This document shows, in pieces, positions 1 through 8,261 of a DNA stretch of 35,179 bases (within the stretch, counting starts at the first letter, position 1; each line of letters begins with the position of its first letter). This DNA is from an uncultured Bacteroidia bacterium (GTDB lineage Bacteria > Bacteroidota > Bacteroidia > Bacteroidales > UBA932). The position numbers were made by a program, and so were the translations under genes. The stretch spans positions 1-35,179 of the forward strand of contig CACZEU010000025.1 of assembly GCA_902780175.1 (NCBI GenBank). The letters run 5' to 3'. The notes beneath the pieces were generated by a model. It did not search any database. It was not told the origin of the DNA and worked only from the letters and a program-made list of their open reading frames with translations.

Positions 1-557
1 ATGCGGTCGACGTATCCGACGATATTGCCTTGAAGTGTCAGGCTGCCCGCTCCCGATGCATCCGGCGCGGGAATAAGCAGCAGCAGATTGTATCCGACCA
101 GTATTGCGGCCGCTATGACCGCACGCCACTTCCAGCCGAAGGCCATATAGATCCAGGCGGCGAACATCCACGCCAGGCCGATGCGTGCAAGCACGCTCGG
201 GATGCGGAAATTCGGGCTCAGTTCGAATATCCTGTTGTAGACAAGCCCCAGGAGGCACAGGATAAGTCCGCGGAGGACCGTTTTCCAGAAGATCCTCTTG
301 TTGGACGCCCCTTTGGCCCTCCTTGCGGCGAGCGAGAAGGGGAAGGTCATTCCGGAAATGAACAGGAACAGCGGGAAGATAGTGTCGTGATGACGCAGGC
401 CGTCCCACGCCACGTGGGACATCTGGACGCCCAGCCAGCATTCTTCTCCGCCGGGGAACAGCATGCAGGTAGCGCTCAAAATGGAGGCGAACCCCATTAT
501 GAACATCATGTCGAACCCCCTGAGGGCGTCTATTGAAAGAAGCCGTTTGCTATCCAC
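1..557 (-). CDS. DUF5009 / heparan-alpha-glucosaminide N-acetyltransferase-like membrane protein (N-terminal part)
   Basis: The gene is open from a GTG at 557 to the left edge, giving about 185 residues, so the C terminus is missing. It begins VDSKRLLSIDALRGFDMM, the N-terminal signature of the DUF5009/HGSNAT (NagX-like) membrane acyltransferases. It also shows HxxWxGLRHHDTIFPLFLF near residues 46-66 and GNIVGYVDR at the visible end, both family motifs. Hydrophobic stretches fit several membrane helices. In animals the family moves acetyl from acetyl-CoA across the membrane to glucosamine; the bacterial substrate is unknown and sugar acetylation is inferred. The GTG start is chosen because it lies one nucleotide after the oxidoreductase stop (559-561) and directly precedes the conserved SIDALRG. 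The two genes probably share the promoter at 2022-2051. Confidence 0.85.
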   Translation of the reverse strand, partial: MDSKRLLSIDALRGFDMMFIMGFASILSATCMLFPGGEECWLGVQMSHVAWDGLRHHDTIFPLFLFISGMTFPFSLAARRAKGASNKRIFWKTVLRGLILCLLGLVYNRIFELSPNFRIPSVLARIGLAWMFAAWIYMAFGWKWRAVIAAAILVGYNLLLLIPAPDASGAGSLTLQGNIVGYVDR

Positions 558-558
558 T

Positions 559-1998
559 CTACTTGATCTTTTCTTTCTTTCCGCTGCGGCGGGAACGCTC
601 GGCGGCAAAGCCCATCAAGTGGCTTTCGAAGGCCACGTCAATGTTGCTGGAAAGGTGATCGGGATCGTGGCGGTCCACAGCCTCGAGCCAGTCGCGTACC
701 AGACGGTAGTCGCCGCCGCCGTGGCCGGATTTGGCATATTCTCCGATTTCGGCAACCTCGTGGTTCCAAAGCTTCGGGGTCCTGGTGAGGAAGTCGGTGA
801 CCGTGAATGATTTACTGTCTCCTTCGATGTAGCCCATAGTGCCCATTATCCTTGTCCGGCGCCCGCCACTGGGGGCGAAGGCGTCCATTGAGAAGGATGC
901 AGTGATGCCGTCTTCGAAGTCCATGATGGCTACGTAGTGGTCCGGCTGGTTGTTGTCGCAGTGGAATACGCAGCGGGCGTAGCTGTTGTATCGGGGATCT
1001 TTGAGGCGGCTGAGGATGAAGTCGGAATCCTTGTTGCCATGGAGGTCGAAGACGCCGGTGTGCTGCTTGAGGTGGGTGTAGATCTCCACCGCGTCGTAGG
1101 GACATTCTTTCTGGTGAGGGCAGCCGTCGGTGCAGTACCTGGGAGCGTCCTTAGGTGCATTCTCTTCTTTGAAGAAACTGAGGCTACCGGCGGCGGCTAT
1201 GTATTTGCAGGGTTTGTCTATGATCCAGCGGAGAATGTCCAGGTCGTGGCAGGACTTGGCGAGGATGATGGGAGTGGTCTCATCTTCCCGGCGCCAGTTA
1301 CCGCGCACATAGGAATGGGCCATATGAGCATATTGGATCGGTTCCATGTGCTGGATGTTAATCACGTCGCCGATGGCTCCGCTTTTTACCACCTCGCGCA
1401 TTGCCATAAAGTAGGGGGCATAGCGCAGGACGTGGCAGAGCGCCACGACACGCCCGGTTTTCTTAACCATTTCCCTTATGTTCTCACACTGCTTCTTAGT
1501 CTGGGCGACGGGTTTTTCCAGGAGTACGTCATAGCCGAGTTCCAGCGCCTTCATACAGGGCTCGTAATGCCTGTCGTCCGGGGTGGCGATGACCACCGCG
1601 TCGGCAAGCTTCTTTCCGCTGGCAAACACTTCCCGGAAGTGCCCGAAACGCATATCGTCTGGCACATTGTGCTGGTCGCCGAGATACTTTGCCCGGTGCT
1701 CCAGGATGTCCGACACTCCCACTACCTTCATCCCGGCAGGGAATTTTTTGGCGTAGCCGGCGTAAGTCCTTCCACGATTACCGCAACCGATGATTATGAC
1801 ATTGATGGGGCGGCTGACCTCCGGATCGAGAGGGCGTATGGGGGTCAGGCCCTTTATGGGCTCAATCCCGTTCCCGTCCGGAGCCGGACCGGAATCAGTG
1901 GGCCTGGAGATGATTTCTGCAGCGCCTGCCAGGGGGCCTGCCAGGGCTCCTCCGGCAGCAAGGAGGGTCGCTCCCTTGAGAAAATCGCGACGTTTCAT
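559..1998 (-). CDS. Tat-exported Gfo/Idh/MocA family oxidoreductase
   Basis: A 479-residue NAD(P)-dependent oxidoreductase of the Gfo/Idh/MocA family. The N terminus MKRRDFLKGATLLAAGGALAG is a twin-arginine signal, so it is exported folded, probably with cofactor bound. The Rossmann loop GCGNRG lies at residues 71-76, the EKP motif at 161-163, and a conserved KSCHDLDILRW at 248-258. An insert with Cys289, Cys293 and Cys299 (CTDGCPHQKEC) is not part of the core fold and could bind a metal. Exported relatives in gut Bacteroidota include GH109 NAD-dependent glycosidases, so glycan cleavage by oxidation-elimination is possible, but I cannot assign the substrate. The next gene downstream is the DUF5009 acyltransferase, one nucleotide away, suggesting joint work on amino sugars or other periplasmic glycans. 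Confidence 0.9.
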   Translation of the reverse strand: MKRRDFLKGATLLAAGGALAGPLAGAAEIISRPTDSGPAPDGNGIEPIKGLTPIRPLDPEVSRPINVIIIGCGNRGRTYAGYAKKFPAGMKVVGVSDILEHRAKYLGDQHNVPDDMRFGHFREVFASGKKLADAVVIATPDDRHYEPCMKALELGYDVLLEKPVAQTKKQCENIREMVKKTGRVVALCHVLRYAPYFMAMREVVKSGAIGDVINIQHMEPIQYAHMAHSYVRGNWRREDETTPIILAKSCHDLDILRWIIDKPCKYIAAAGSLSFFKEENAPKDAPRYCTDGCPHQKECPYDAVEIYTHLKQHTGVFDLHGNKDSDFILSRLKDPRYNSYARCVFHCDNNQPDHYVAIMDFEDGITASFSMDAFAPSGGRRTRIMGTMGYIEGDSKSFTVTDFLTRTPKLWNHEVAEIGEYAKSGHGGGDYRLVRDWLEAVDRHDPDHLSSNIDVAFESHLMGFAAERSRRSGKKEKIK

Positions 1999-2021
1999 AC
2001 ATTATCGGGTTGCAACTATTG

Positions 2022-2051
2022 CAAAGATAATCTTTTTTATTCCTGCACAAA
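2022..2051 (-). promoter_or_regulatory. Bacteroidota -33/-7 promoter for the oxidoreductase-acyltransferase pair
   Basis: On the minus strand TTTG (2051-2048), an 18-nt spacer and TATCTTTG (2029-2022) match the Bacteroidota consensus TTTG-N19-21-TAnnTTTG, with the spacer one nucleotide short. The ATG at 1998 follows 23 nt after the -7 box. The site starts right after the stop codon of the upstream phosphodiesterase gene (2052), so the oxidoreductase can be transcribed independently of it. Confidence 0.65.
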
Positions 2052-3761
2052 CTATTTATCGTAATAAGCCTTGAGTGCGGCGACGTCGGCTTCGCTCAGC
2101 ACGTCGGAAGTCATGATGAACTCGTCCATACGGGCGGGAAGCTTGTAGTCCAGCTTGCCGGTGCCGTCCTGGCCGATGTTGAGGGGCATCGAGTCGAAGG
2201 ACGTATTGGCAAGAGACGAGGGGATTGCGGCTTCGTCTCCTTCAAAGGTGAAGTCGTAATATATGCGGACCTTGCGGTTGGGACGGTCCACCGTCAGGAT
2301 AACGTGCATCCAGCCGCTGTCGTAATTGGTCGGAAGGAGACGGACGTAGTCCATCCTGTTCTTGCCGCCGTCACCCGCATTGAACTTGATGTCCCGGGTA
2401 CCCCTGTATGACAGGATGAAACCATTGTGCACTCCTTCCTGCCAGTCCTTGTTTGAAATCAGAGAAGGATCGGCCTTCTCCGGCGTGACCGGGGAAGCCT
2501 TCAGCCAGAAGGCTACGGAGAAGGAACCGGTGCTGACTTTCACGTCCTGCAGCGTGACGTATCCGTTATTCAGATCCACTCCTTGTCCGTAGTACGCATC
2601 GGAGTATGAAAGGGTACCGGAGGATGTGGTAGTCACATTGCCCCAGGCGTCACCGATATTGCCGTCGAACGGTAGGTATGCGACCACATTATGCCCGGAC
2701 AGCAGAGCCTGCATCTGGCTCAGGGCAGGTGTCGGCTCCGTCTGATGTCCCCGGTATTCCGCGCCGGGATCTTTATGTGCTGCGGCCTCGGTGACATCCT
2801 TGAAGACGCCGGCGGGAACGCGGCCGGTCCAGGTGCCGGGGCATTCCAGGCCAAGTGCGTAGGCGGCGATTGCGGCAACGTCACGGGATTCGGCATCCAC
2901 GATGGTACTGCTTGCCACGGTCTTGCCCGCAACCCCAAGGAATACATTTCTTTCCACATCGGTGTCCCCGCCGTGGCCCTTGTTGATTCCTCCGTGGTCT
3001 GCGGTGACGATGAACAGGGTGTCGTCAAGAATACCTTTCGCTTTCAGCTTGTCATAAATGCTTCCTATGAGCGCATCAACCGTACTGATCGTGGCCAGAT
3101 AGATGTCGGAGCCGAAACCGTACGTTTCGCCTATGTCGTCAGGAGATGAAAACTGGACGAACATCAGCACTGGGGTGTTGGCAGACAGATATTCAAGGAT
3201 CCTGCCGGTTACTTCGGCGTCATCGGCGCCAGTCCCTTTTACAACATCAAGACCGTTTTCGACGATGCCGACATTGATGGGGTTCCACTCGACAAAGGAG
3301 GCCAGTGGTGCATCCGGCATGGCGTTCCTTACCACCTTGAAAATGGACGGATACGGGCTGTTCGCCGGATAAGGGGTATTCTTGATGATATCGTTGGTGA
3401 GTCCGTGATACTCAGGAAGGACTCCATGGAGGATGGAGCCCCATCCCTGGGCACTCATGGAGGGCATCCCGACCCTGCACGTGTACGTCGTGGCCCCTCC
3501 GGCGAAAATCCCGTCGCACCGGGGCGTATCGGTGTCCCTGAAGAACGCTCCGGCACCGTCGGCTCCTATGATGACGACATGCTTGTAGGCGCCTTTTGAC
3601 ACCACGACCTCGGGAACTCCCGGTTCCTCCGGCTCTTCCGGTGTCTCCGGCTCGGTTATCTGGTCCGGGTCGTTGTTGTCTGGGGTTGGGATTACCTTGG
3701 GGGTGCAGGCTGCGAGGATGCAAAGCAGGAATGCAGCAAGAAAAGTATGTGGCGTTCTCAT
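2052..3761 (-). CDS. Secreted type I phosphodiesterase/alkaline-phosphatase-fold lipoprotein with C-terminal LamG-like domain
   Basis: 569 residues from the ATG at 3761. The frame stays open further upstream, but this start gives the lipoprotein signal MRTPHTFLAAFLLCILAAC, with the lipidated Cys at 19. A Pro/Glu-rich linker follows. The catalytic domain (about 60-330) has the alkaline-phosphatase-superfamily marks: VVIIGADGAGAFF (first metal Asp), a nucleophile region around VGMPSMSAQGWGS, and TADHGGINKGHGGDT with DHGG and a later His for metal binding. The C-terminal 200 residues (FDGNIGDAWGN... to RMDEFIMTSDVLS) form a concanavalin/LamG-like beta-sandwich like that attached to such enzymes in Bacteroides (DUF4983-type). 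It probably hydrolyses a phosphodiester or phosphomonoester at the cell surface; the substrate is unknown. Confidence 0.85.
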   Translation of the reverse strand: MRTPHTFLAAFLLCILAACTPKVIPTPDNNDPDQITEPETPEEPEEPGVPEVVVSKGAYKHVVIIGADGAGAFFRDTDTPRCDGIFAGGATTYTCRVGMPSMSAQGWGSILHGVLPEYHGLTNDIIKNTPYPANSPYPSIFKVVRNAMPDAPLASFVEWNPINVGIVENGLDVVKGTGADDAEVTGRILEYLSANTPVLMFVQFSSPDDIGETYGFGSDIYLATISTVDALIGSIYDKLKAKGILDDTLFIVTADHGGINKGHGGDTDVERNVFLGVAGKTVASSTIVDAESRDVAAIAAYALGLECPGTWTGRVPAGVFKDVTEAAAHKDPGAEYRGHQTEPTPALSQMQALLSGHNVVAYLPFDGNIGDAWGNVTTTSSGTLSYSDAYYGQGVDLNNGYVTLQDVKVSTGSFSVAFWLKASPVTPEKADPSLISNKDWQEGVHNGFILSYRGTRDIKFNAGDGGKNRMDYVRLLPTNYDSGWMHVILTVDRPNRKVRIYYDFTFEGDEAAIPSSLANTSFDSMPLNIGQDGTGKLDYKLPARMDEFIMTSDVLSEADVAALKAYYDK

Positions 3762-3892
3762 AACACTGCGAATATATTCTGGTATCCCGAATCCGGGTAT
3801 AACGGTTATTCTTTTTTTTGCAAGTATTCGGTAAGTATGGTTTGTAGTCCACAAGATATTTATTTTTCACAGAATCTCCTAATTATTCCTGA

Positions 3893-3936
3893 AATATAAA
3901 AATCAGCGGTCCGGGCAGAAACGCTCGGACCGCTGA
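3893..3936 (-). terminator. Intrinsic terminator of the beta-helix lipoprotein gene
   Basis: CAGCGGTCCG (3904-3913) and CGGACCGCTG (3926-3935) form a perfect 10-bp stem (11 with the flanking T-A) around a 12-nt loop. Read on the minus strand it is followed by A and then TTTTT. It lies 21 nt after the stop codon of the beta-helix gene (3957), the expected position for a rho-independent terminator. Confidence 0.8.
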
Positions 3937-3956
3937 GTAGGGTATTGGCTGTCGGA

Positions 3957-6633
3957 TTAGTTCTGGTAGCAGCCGGGCCAGGAGGTGGCGCCGCGATTGT
4001 TGCCATTGATGTCCTTGCCGAGGGCTCCGATGGAGTTCAGCCAGGAGTAGAAGTCGGCGTCGGCGCTCTGGATCTGAGCGTTCACATCGGCGGTGGCAGC
4101 GAGCATATTGCTGTTGGTACCGGTGAGGGTGCCGTTCCAAATCATCGGAGCACTCCAGCCGCCGAAGCTGGCAGAGGTGGCATAATAGTCGTGACCGGAG
4201 CCGGTGTCTTCCGTCCAGTTCGTCCTGTTGTCTCCTTCCTTGGAGATTTTGCTGTACCAGCAATAAACAGGGAGTTTGGGACCGCCGTTTGATATAGTTG
4301 TAGTTCCGTCGACCTTGATGTCTCCGTTAACCCAGAAACTGTTGCCTACCGTATCAAGCGAGCAAAGGATGGTGTTGAGGAAATAGTAATTGCCGGTGTT
4401 CTGGAACTTGATGACACCCCAGTTGTTCTTCCTCAAACCGCCGGCGCTGGGAGCACGATAGTTATCACCTACAATCGTGGTGTTGGCTAGAATGAGGGTG
4501 CTGCTCGCGTTATCCATGCCGATCCAGGAAATATCGTCGGAATTACGTCCGCCATAGTTGTCGTGGAAGGAGCAGTTGTTGAAGGCAAAGGTGCTGCCGG
4601 CCAGGGTGGCGAACACTGTGCCTCTTATACCGCCAAAGACCCCCGTGGAATTACCTGTTCCTGATGTATTCTCCTTGAATTCGCAAGCGTTGAAATAATA
4701 GCTTACGTCACCGATACGGCAGTTGACTATAGCCGCGCAGGGATTATTCGAAGAAGTCTGTTTATTCGAATAGTTCCCATCAAACACGCAGCCGTCGAAG
4801 TGACCGAATTTTCCCGATTGCTGGATACGGATGATGCCACCAGACTGTGTGTTTTCTCCAACAAAATTGTAGTTCTCCTTGAAGAGCACATCTGTACAGC
4901 TGAATGATCCGTAGGAATAAATGGCTGCACCTGCCGCCTTCGTATTGTCGGCACCGTTAGCGTTATTCCCCTGGAACTTGCCGCCGGTAAAGGTAGTATT
5001 GTCATTGGCGTTTTCAATCATGACGGCGCCGCCTCTCTGGTCGCAATCGTTGTCAATGAACTCACAGTCCGTGAAAGTGGTGGTAACATCGGTTCCGTTG
5101 ATACAAATGGCACCGCCCTGGACGGAGGAATGATTCCTGATAAAGTCACAGTCGTCGAAGGTGATGGTTCCGGCACCGGAAATATATGCTGCCGCACCGT
5201 ATTCGCCTGAATCATTATTATCGCTGAACGTTACCCTCGTACATGTGAATGTGTCGAAAGACTGTGCATAAATGGCATTTTTGGTGATATTGCTGGCTTC
5301 GCAGTCCACAATATTCACCTTCGCACTGGCGTGATTGACATGGATGATTCCGCCGGCACCGGTCGCGTTTTTGAATACGCAGTTACTGATATTCACGGTG
5401 GCGCTGTTGAACAGGGAAATGCCGCTGCCGTTTCCGGAAGTCTGGTTGCCATCGAAAATGCAGTGGTCCAGATTCAGTTCCTTGGCACTGTTGTTAACAC
5501 GGATGGCAGACGCATTGGACGCACCATTTGTGCCCGTAAACTTGACGTTCTTGACGGTGATGTATGAGTTATTCTGCGGCCAGAGCACGCCTGCGGTAGT
5601 GCCGGAAGTGGCGGTACGGCCGACGAAGGTGGTCATGCTTGACTCAGAATTGAAGGTGCCTTCCAAGGTGAAAGCGACATTGCCGTGATCCGGGTAATTC
5701 AATACCAGGTAATCGTCGCCAAAGGAGAACTCATCAGCCGAGAAATGGAAGGTGGAGCCCTTAAGGAGGAAGTGGTTGTCCTGGTCGGTTACAAAGGCCT
5801 TGAATTCGGTGACACCCATGGCATTAGACCAGCTTTGTCCAGCCTTTGAGCCGGCACCGGAAGGAGTGACGTAATACTGGCCGGCTTTGTCATCCAGATT
5901 GGTGAGCTTTATGATCTTGCCGCGTTCGGTAGTGAACGAGCCGGCATAGAAGAAAGGAGTGAGCTGTTCTTCACCTCTGAAGTAGCCGATACGGAAACCG
6001 TCGGAAAGGACGACGTCAGGCAAAACGGGAATATAGTAGTTGCCGGGGCCGGAAACTGTCACGCTGACTGTTCCGCCCGTATCAGTTGCTGTGCCAAATA
6101 CAGGGTCACCGCTTCCGTCGAAACTTACAGGGAGATAACCTGAAATGTTTTGAGCCTCAGCGGGTCCACGTCCGCCCATCACCTGGATCTTGGTGATGTC
6201 GCTGGCGGTAACGCCGACCTTGAGCAGGCAGGCTACATTCTTGAAGGCCAGCGTTGTGCTCCAGGTGTCGCCGGTCTTGACGGCCTTGGCCACGCAGATG
6301 TCGTTGGCGGCGAAGGATCCGTCGGTGCGGGAGCCGTTGAAGTGGACCTTTACGTTGCCGCTGTCGTAGCTGCCGCCTGCAGAGGCGGGATACACGGCAT
6401 AAAGCTCAGTGATGCCTTCGCCGACTTCGACGCTGAAGGTGGTGCTGGCACCGGAAGAAGAAGCGGTTGCGTACCTCGTCATTGGAGTCGATGGCGGTCT
6501 TGGTGGGGACGTTGGCTGTGAATACAACCACATTGGAGTCGGCAGGGACAGGCTGTTCCTCGAAATTCTCTTTTTCGCAGGCAACCGAAAGGATTGCCAT
6601 TGCAGTCAATGCAAAAAATATAGTTTTTCTCAT
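3957..6633 (-). pseudogene. Beta-helix surface lipoprotein, reading frame broken near the N terminus
   Basis: The start at 6633 encodes a lipoprotein signal (MRKTIFFALTAMAILSVACEKEN, lipidated Cys at 19) and the beginning of a fimbrillin-like domain ending FTANVPTKTAIDSNDEVR. The frame then runs off into nonsense and stops at 6406. The rest of the gene is in another frame, open from 6584 to 3957, and resumes recognisable sequence at about 6465 with ASSSGASTTFSVEVGEG. It continues with a fimbrillin-like beta-sandwich, then a long right-handed parallel beta-helix with repeated xxNCxFxxN-type coils. It ends GKDINGNNRGATSWPGCYQN, the usual end of choice-of-anchor beta-helix lipoproteins. Read across the break it is about 890 residues, probably a surface glycan-binding or adhesin-like protein. 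It follows two small peptide genes with a 12-nt gap. The break may be a real mutation or a sequencing error. Confidence 0.8.
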
Positions 6634-6645
6634 GATTGGAATGTT

Positions 6646-6783
6646 TTATTCGAACAGGTCAAGGGAATCATAATTCTCGCGGGTCGCGGTTTCGGTCTGC
6701 GAACCCGTGCATAATTGGTCGGTTCGGATGAAGAGGACTTTCACCTCCGGTGCGCTGTAGTGTTTTTTTGTCTGATTATTCAT
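6646..6783 (-). CDS. Small peptide of a Bacteroidales family found before fimbrillin-type lipoproteins (45 aa)
   Basis: ATG at 6783 to TAA at 6646-6648 encodes 45 residues. It begins MNNQTKKHYSAPEVKVLF, then a short hydrophobic centre with DQLCTGS, a Thr/Glu-rich stretch and the acidic end NYDSLDLFE. The pattern basic start, aromatic-x-AP, hydrophobic middle, small/Cys pocket and D-x-F/C-E end is shared with the product of 6796-6948, so the two are paralogues. The gap to the upstream peptide gene and to the downstream lipoprotein start (6633) is 12 nt in each case, arguing for one transcript and a real gene. There is no signal peptide or known domain. Function unknown. Confidence 0.6.
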   Translation of the reverse strand: MNNQTKKHYSAPEVKVLFIRTDQLCTGSQTETATRENYDSLDLFE

Positions 6784-6795
6784 AAAGGAAGATTA

Positions 6796-6948
6796 TTACT
6801 CACAGAGGTCAAAGACTTCATAGTCCTCGAGAGTGGCGTTCCCGTCGTAGGTGACGGCGTCGGATGCCGCAAAGAGGTTCCCGGAGACGGCATATACCAC
6901 CTCCGAGTGCGGTGCGAAATACTTTGAGCGTGATTGATCGTTGTACAT
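6796..6948 (-). CDS. Small peptide, paralogue of the adjacent 45-aa peptide (50 aa)
   Basis: The ATG at 6948 is preferred over the longer frame from 6990 because the product then aligns end to end with its neighbour. It begins MYNDQSRSKYFAPHSEVVYA and ends DYEVFDLCE, against MNNQTKKHYSAPEVKVLF and NYDSLDLFE in the 45-residue peptide. The middle reads SGNLFAASDAVTYDGNATL. It is the first gene of the transcript peptide, peptide, lipoprotein. No clear TAnnTTTG box is visible in the 100 nt upstream. The family is familiar to me as short hypothetical proteins with a Y-x-x-P-E motif in Bacteroidales; no function is established to my knowledge. Confidence 0.6.
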   Translation of the reverse strand: MYNDQSRSKYFAPHSEVVYAVSGNLFAASDAVTYDGNATLEDYEVFDLCE

Positions 6949-7049
6949 TGTGTGTGCGTGTTCTATGTTATTGACACGCAAAGGACACAATTTCTCAGGG
7001 AGAATTATACAACGATTCTTCCTTTGTTTGCGACTATTCTGCAGAAGGA

Positions 7050-7586
7050 TTAATCTTCCCCTTCTTCGTAGACGATTTCCTCTTTGTCGTCGTCTTCGTC
7101 GGCGTCGTCGTCTTCGTCATCGTCGTCATCTTCTCCGTCGGGTATTTCTCCGGGGAGGACGCGGCGCTGCTGGGGGAGGTCTTCGAAGGCTACGTAGCCG
7201 TTCTCGAACTCCAGGGGGATGGGGCCTTTGGATTCTTCCAGGGTGGGGCCGGCGACGGTGCCGGGCTCCTCGGCCTCGAGGGTGATGGTGACGCTCTTGC
7301 GGGCGGCGATGTCGTAGAAATAGACGAAACGCACTATGCCGTCCTTGACCGTCTTCTCTATTGATATGGCGTCCACCGTGCCGAAGCCGATGTCGGTAAG
7401 GGCGTAGCGGGCGGCTACGTTGCCGGCGGCGTCGAAGGCCTTGAAGAGGATGGGCTGGTCCACCGTGAACTCCAGGTCGGCCCTGAGCTGCTTGTGAAAC
7501 GTGTATAACGAGTTGTCTCCGCTGATTTTATAGACTCGGAAGAAACCTTTGATGCCGTCGAGGGTGACCCTGTAAGTGTAGACCAT
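7050..7586 (-). CDS. Plasmid pRiA4b ORF-3-like protein with acidic C-terminal tail
   Basis: 178 residues. MVYTYRVTLDGIKGFFRVYKISGDNSLYTFHKQLRADLEFTVD resembles the N terminus of the pRiA4b ORF-3-like family: a beta-rich module beginning M-x-Y-x-F/Y-R-V followed by a helix with L-x-x-x-H/F. The domain ends near residue 110 (VYFYDIAARKSVTITLEAEE). About 20 of the last 27 residues are Asp or Glu, in a run of DDDDDEDDDADEDDD. Such tails are common in soluble proteins that bind basic partners, but no partner is visible here. The molecular function of the family is unknown. It is divergent from yigZ, with 72 nt between the two starts. Family assignment is moderately sure. Confidence 0.6.
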   Translation of the reverse strand: MVYTYRVTLDGIKGFFRVYKISGDNSLYTFHKQLRADLEFTVDQPILFKAFDAAGNVAARYALTDIGFGTVDAISIEKTVKDGIVRFVYFYDIAARKSVTITLEAEEPGTVAGPTLEESKGPIPLEFENGYVAFEDLPQQRRVLPGEIPDGEDDDDDEDDDADEDDDKEEIVYEEGED

Positions 7587-7643
7587 AACTAGCTCGAATA
7601 ATTAACCGGCTGCGAATATAGGTATTTTCTCAAAATAAATGAC

Positions 7644-7651
7644 TAAATTTG
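7644..7651 (+). promoter_or_regulatory. Probable -7 box of the yigZ promoter
   Basis: TAAATTTG matches TAnnTTTG exactly. No convincing TTTG lies 19-21 nt upstream, so this is a partial promoter match. The ATG of yigZ comes only 7 nt after the box, which puts the expected transcription start at or within a few nucleotides of the start codon. Confidence 0.45.
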
Positions 7652-7658
7652 GGGAGGA

Positions 7659-8255
7659 ATGTCGGATGTTTATAAAAGCATTTCTGCGCGCTCGCAGGGT
7701 TTGTACAAGGAACTCGGCAGCCGTTTCATCGCCCTTGCCTATCCCGTGGAGACGGAAGATGAGGTCAAGGCCCTGCTTGCCTCCGTCCGTAACGAGTACC
7801 ACGACGCCCGCCATCACTGCTGCGCCTACCGGCTGGGCCTGGGCGGCACCGTCTGGCGCGCCTCCGACGACGGTGAGCCTTCCGGCAGCGCCGGCCGTCC
7901 CATCCTCGGACAGATCGACTCCGCCGGCCTGAGCGACATTCTCGTTATAGTGGTACGTTACTTCGGCGGCATCAAGCTCGGCGTGCCCGGACTCATCCGG
8001 GCATACAGGGAGGCAACCGCAGACGCCCTGTCCCAGGCGCAGATAACGGAAAAGATTGCCGGCAGCTGGTACCGCATCGGCTTCGGCTACGATTCCATGC
8101 CTGCCGTAATGAAACTCGTCAAGGACCTCGACCTCCCGCAGCGCAGCCGCGACTTCGGCACCGACTGCACCATGGAGGTGCGGGTGCGCCTCTCGCAGCA
8201 GGAAGATTTTTTGGAAAGAATCGCCACAATGACTAATTTTGCAACCCTTATTTAA
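7659..8255 (+). CDS. yigZ: YigZ/IMPACT family protein (UPF0029)
   Basis: 198 residues, close to the usual 200-210. The N-terminal IMPACT domain has all three signatures: YHDARHHCCAYRLG (47-60), SDDGEPSGSAGRPIL (69-83) and VVRYFGGIKLGVPGLIRAYREAT (99-121). The C-terminal 60 residues fit the small ferredoxin-like domain of YigZ. Family members are soluble and thought to bind nucleic acid or ribosomes; eukaryotic IMPACT modulates Gcn2. The bacterial role is not established. The next gene, serC, starts 6 nt downstream but has its own promoter inside the end of this gene. GGGGAGG just before the ATG is too close to act as a normal ribosome-binding site. Confidence 0.9.
   Translation: MSDVYKSISARSQGLYKELGSRFIALAYPVETEDEVKALLASVRNEYHDARHHCCAYRLGLGGTVWRASDDGEPSGSAGRPILGQIDSAGLSDILVIVVRYFGGIKLGVPGLIRAYREATADALSQAQITEKIAGSWYRIGFGYDSMPAVMKLVKDLDLPQRSRDFGTDCTMEVRVRLSQQEDFLERIATMTNFATLI
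8210..8241 (+). promoter_or_regulatory. Promoter of the serC-serA-TonB receptor-DUF4249 operon
   Basis: TTTG (8210-8213, end of a T run), a 20-nt spacer and TAATTTTG (8234-8241) form a full Bacteroidota -33/-7 promoter inside the last codons of yigZ. The serC ATG (8262) follows 20 nt later, giving a short leader of roughly 12-15 nt. Confidence 0.7.
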
Positions 8256-8261
8256 TACACT

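Noticed and set aside
30-536. 168-codon plus-strand ORF at the left edge
   Set aside because: It mirrors the DUF5009 acyltransferase on the minus strand, which shows several family motifs.
6440-6490. Programmed ribosomal frameshift in the beta-helix lipoprotein gene
   Set aside because: No slippery heptamer with a following pseudoknot is evident, and the missing W-x-x-GD stretch suggests lost DNA rather than a recoding site.
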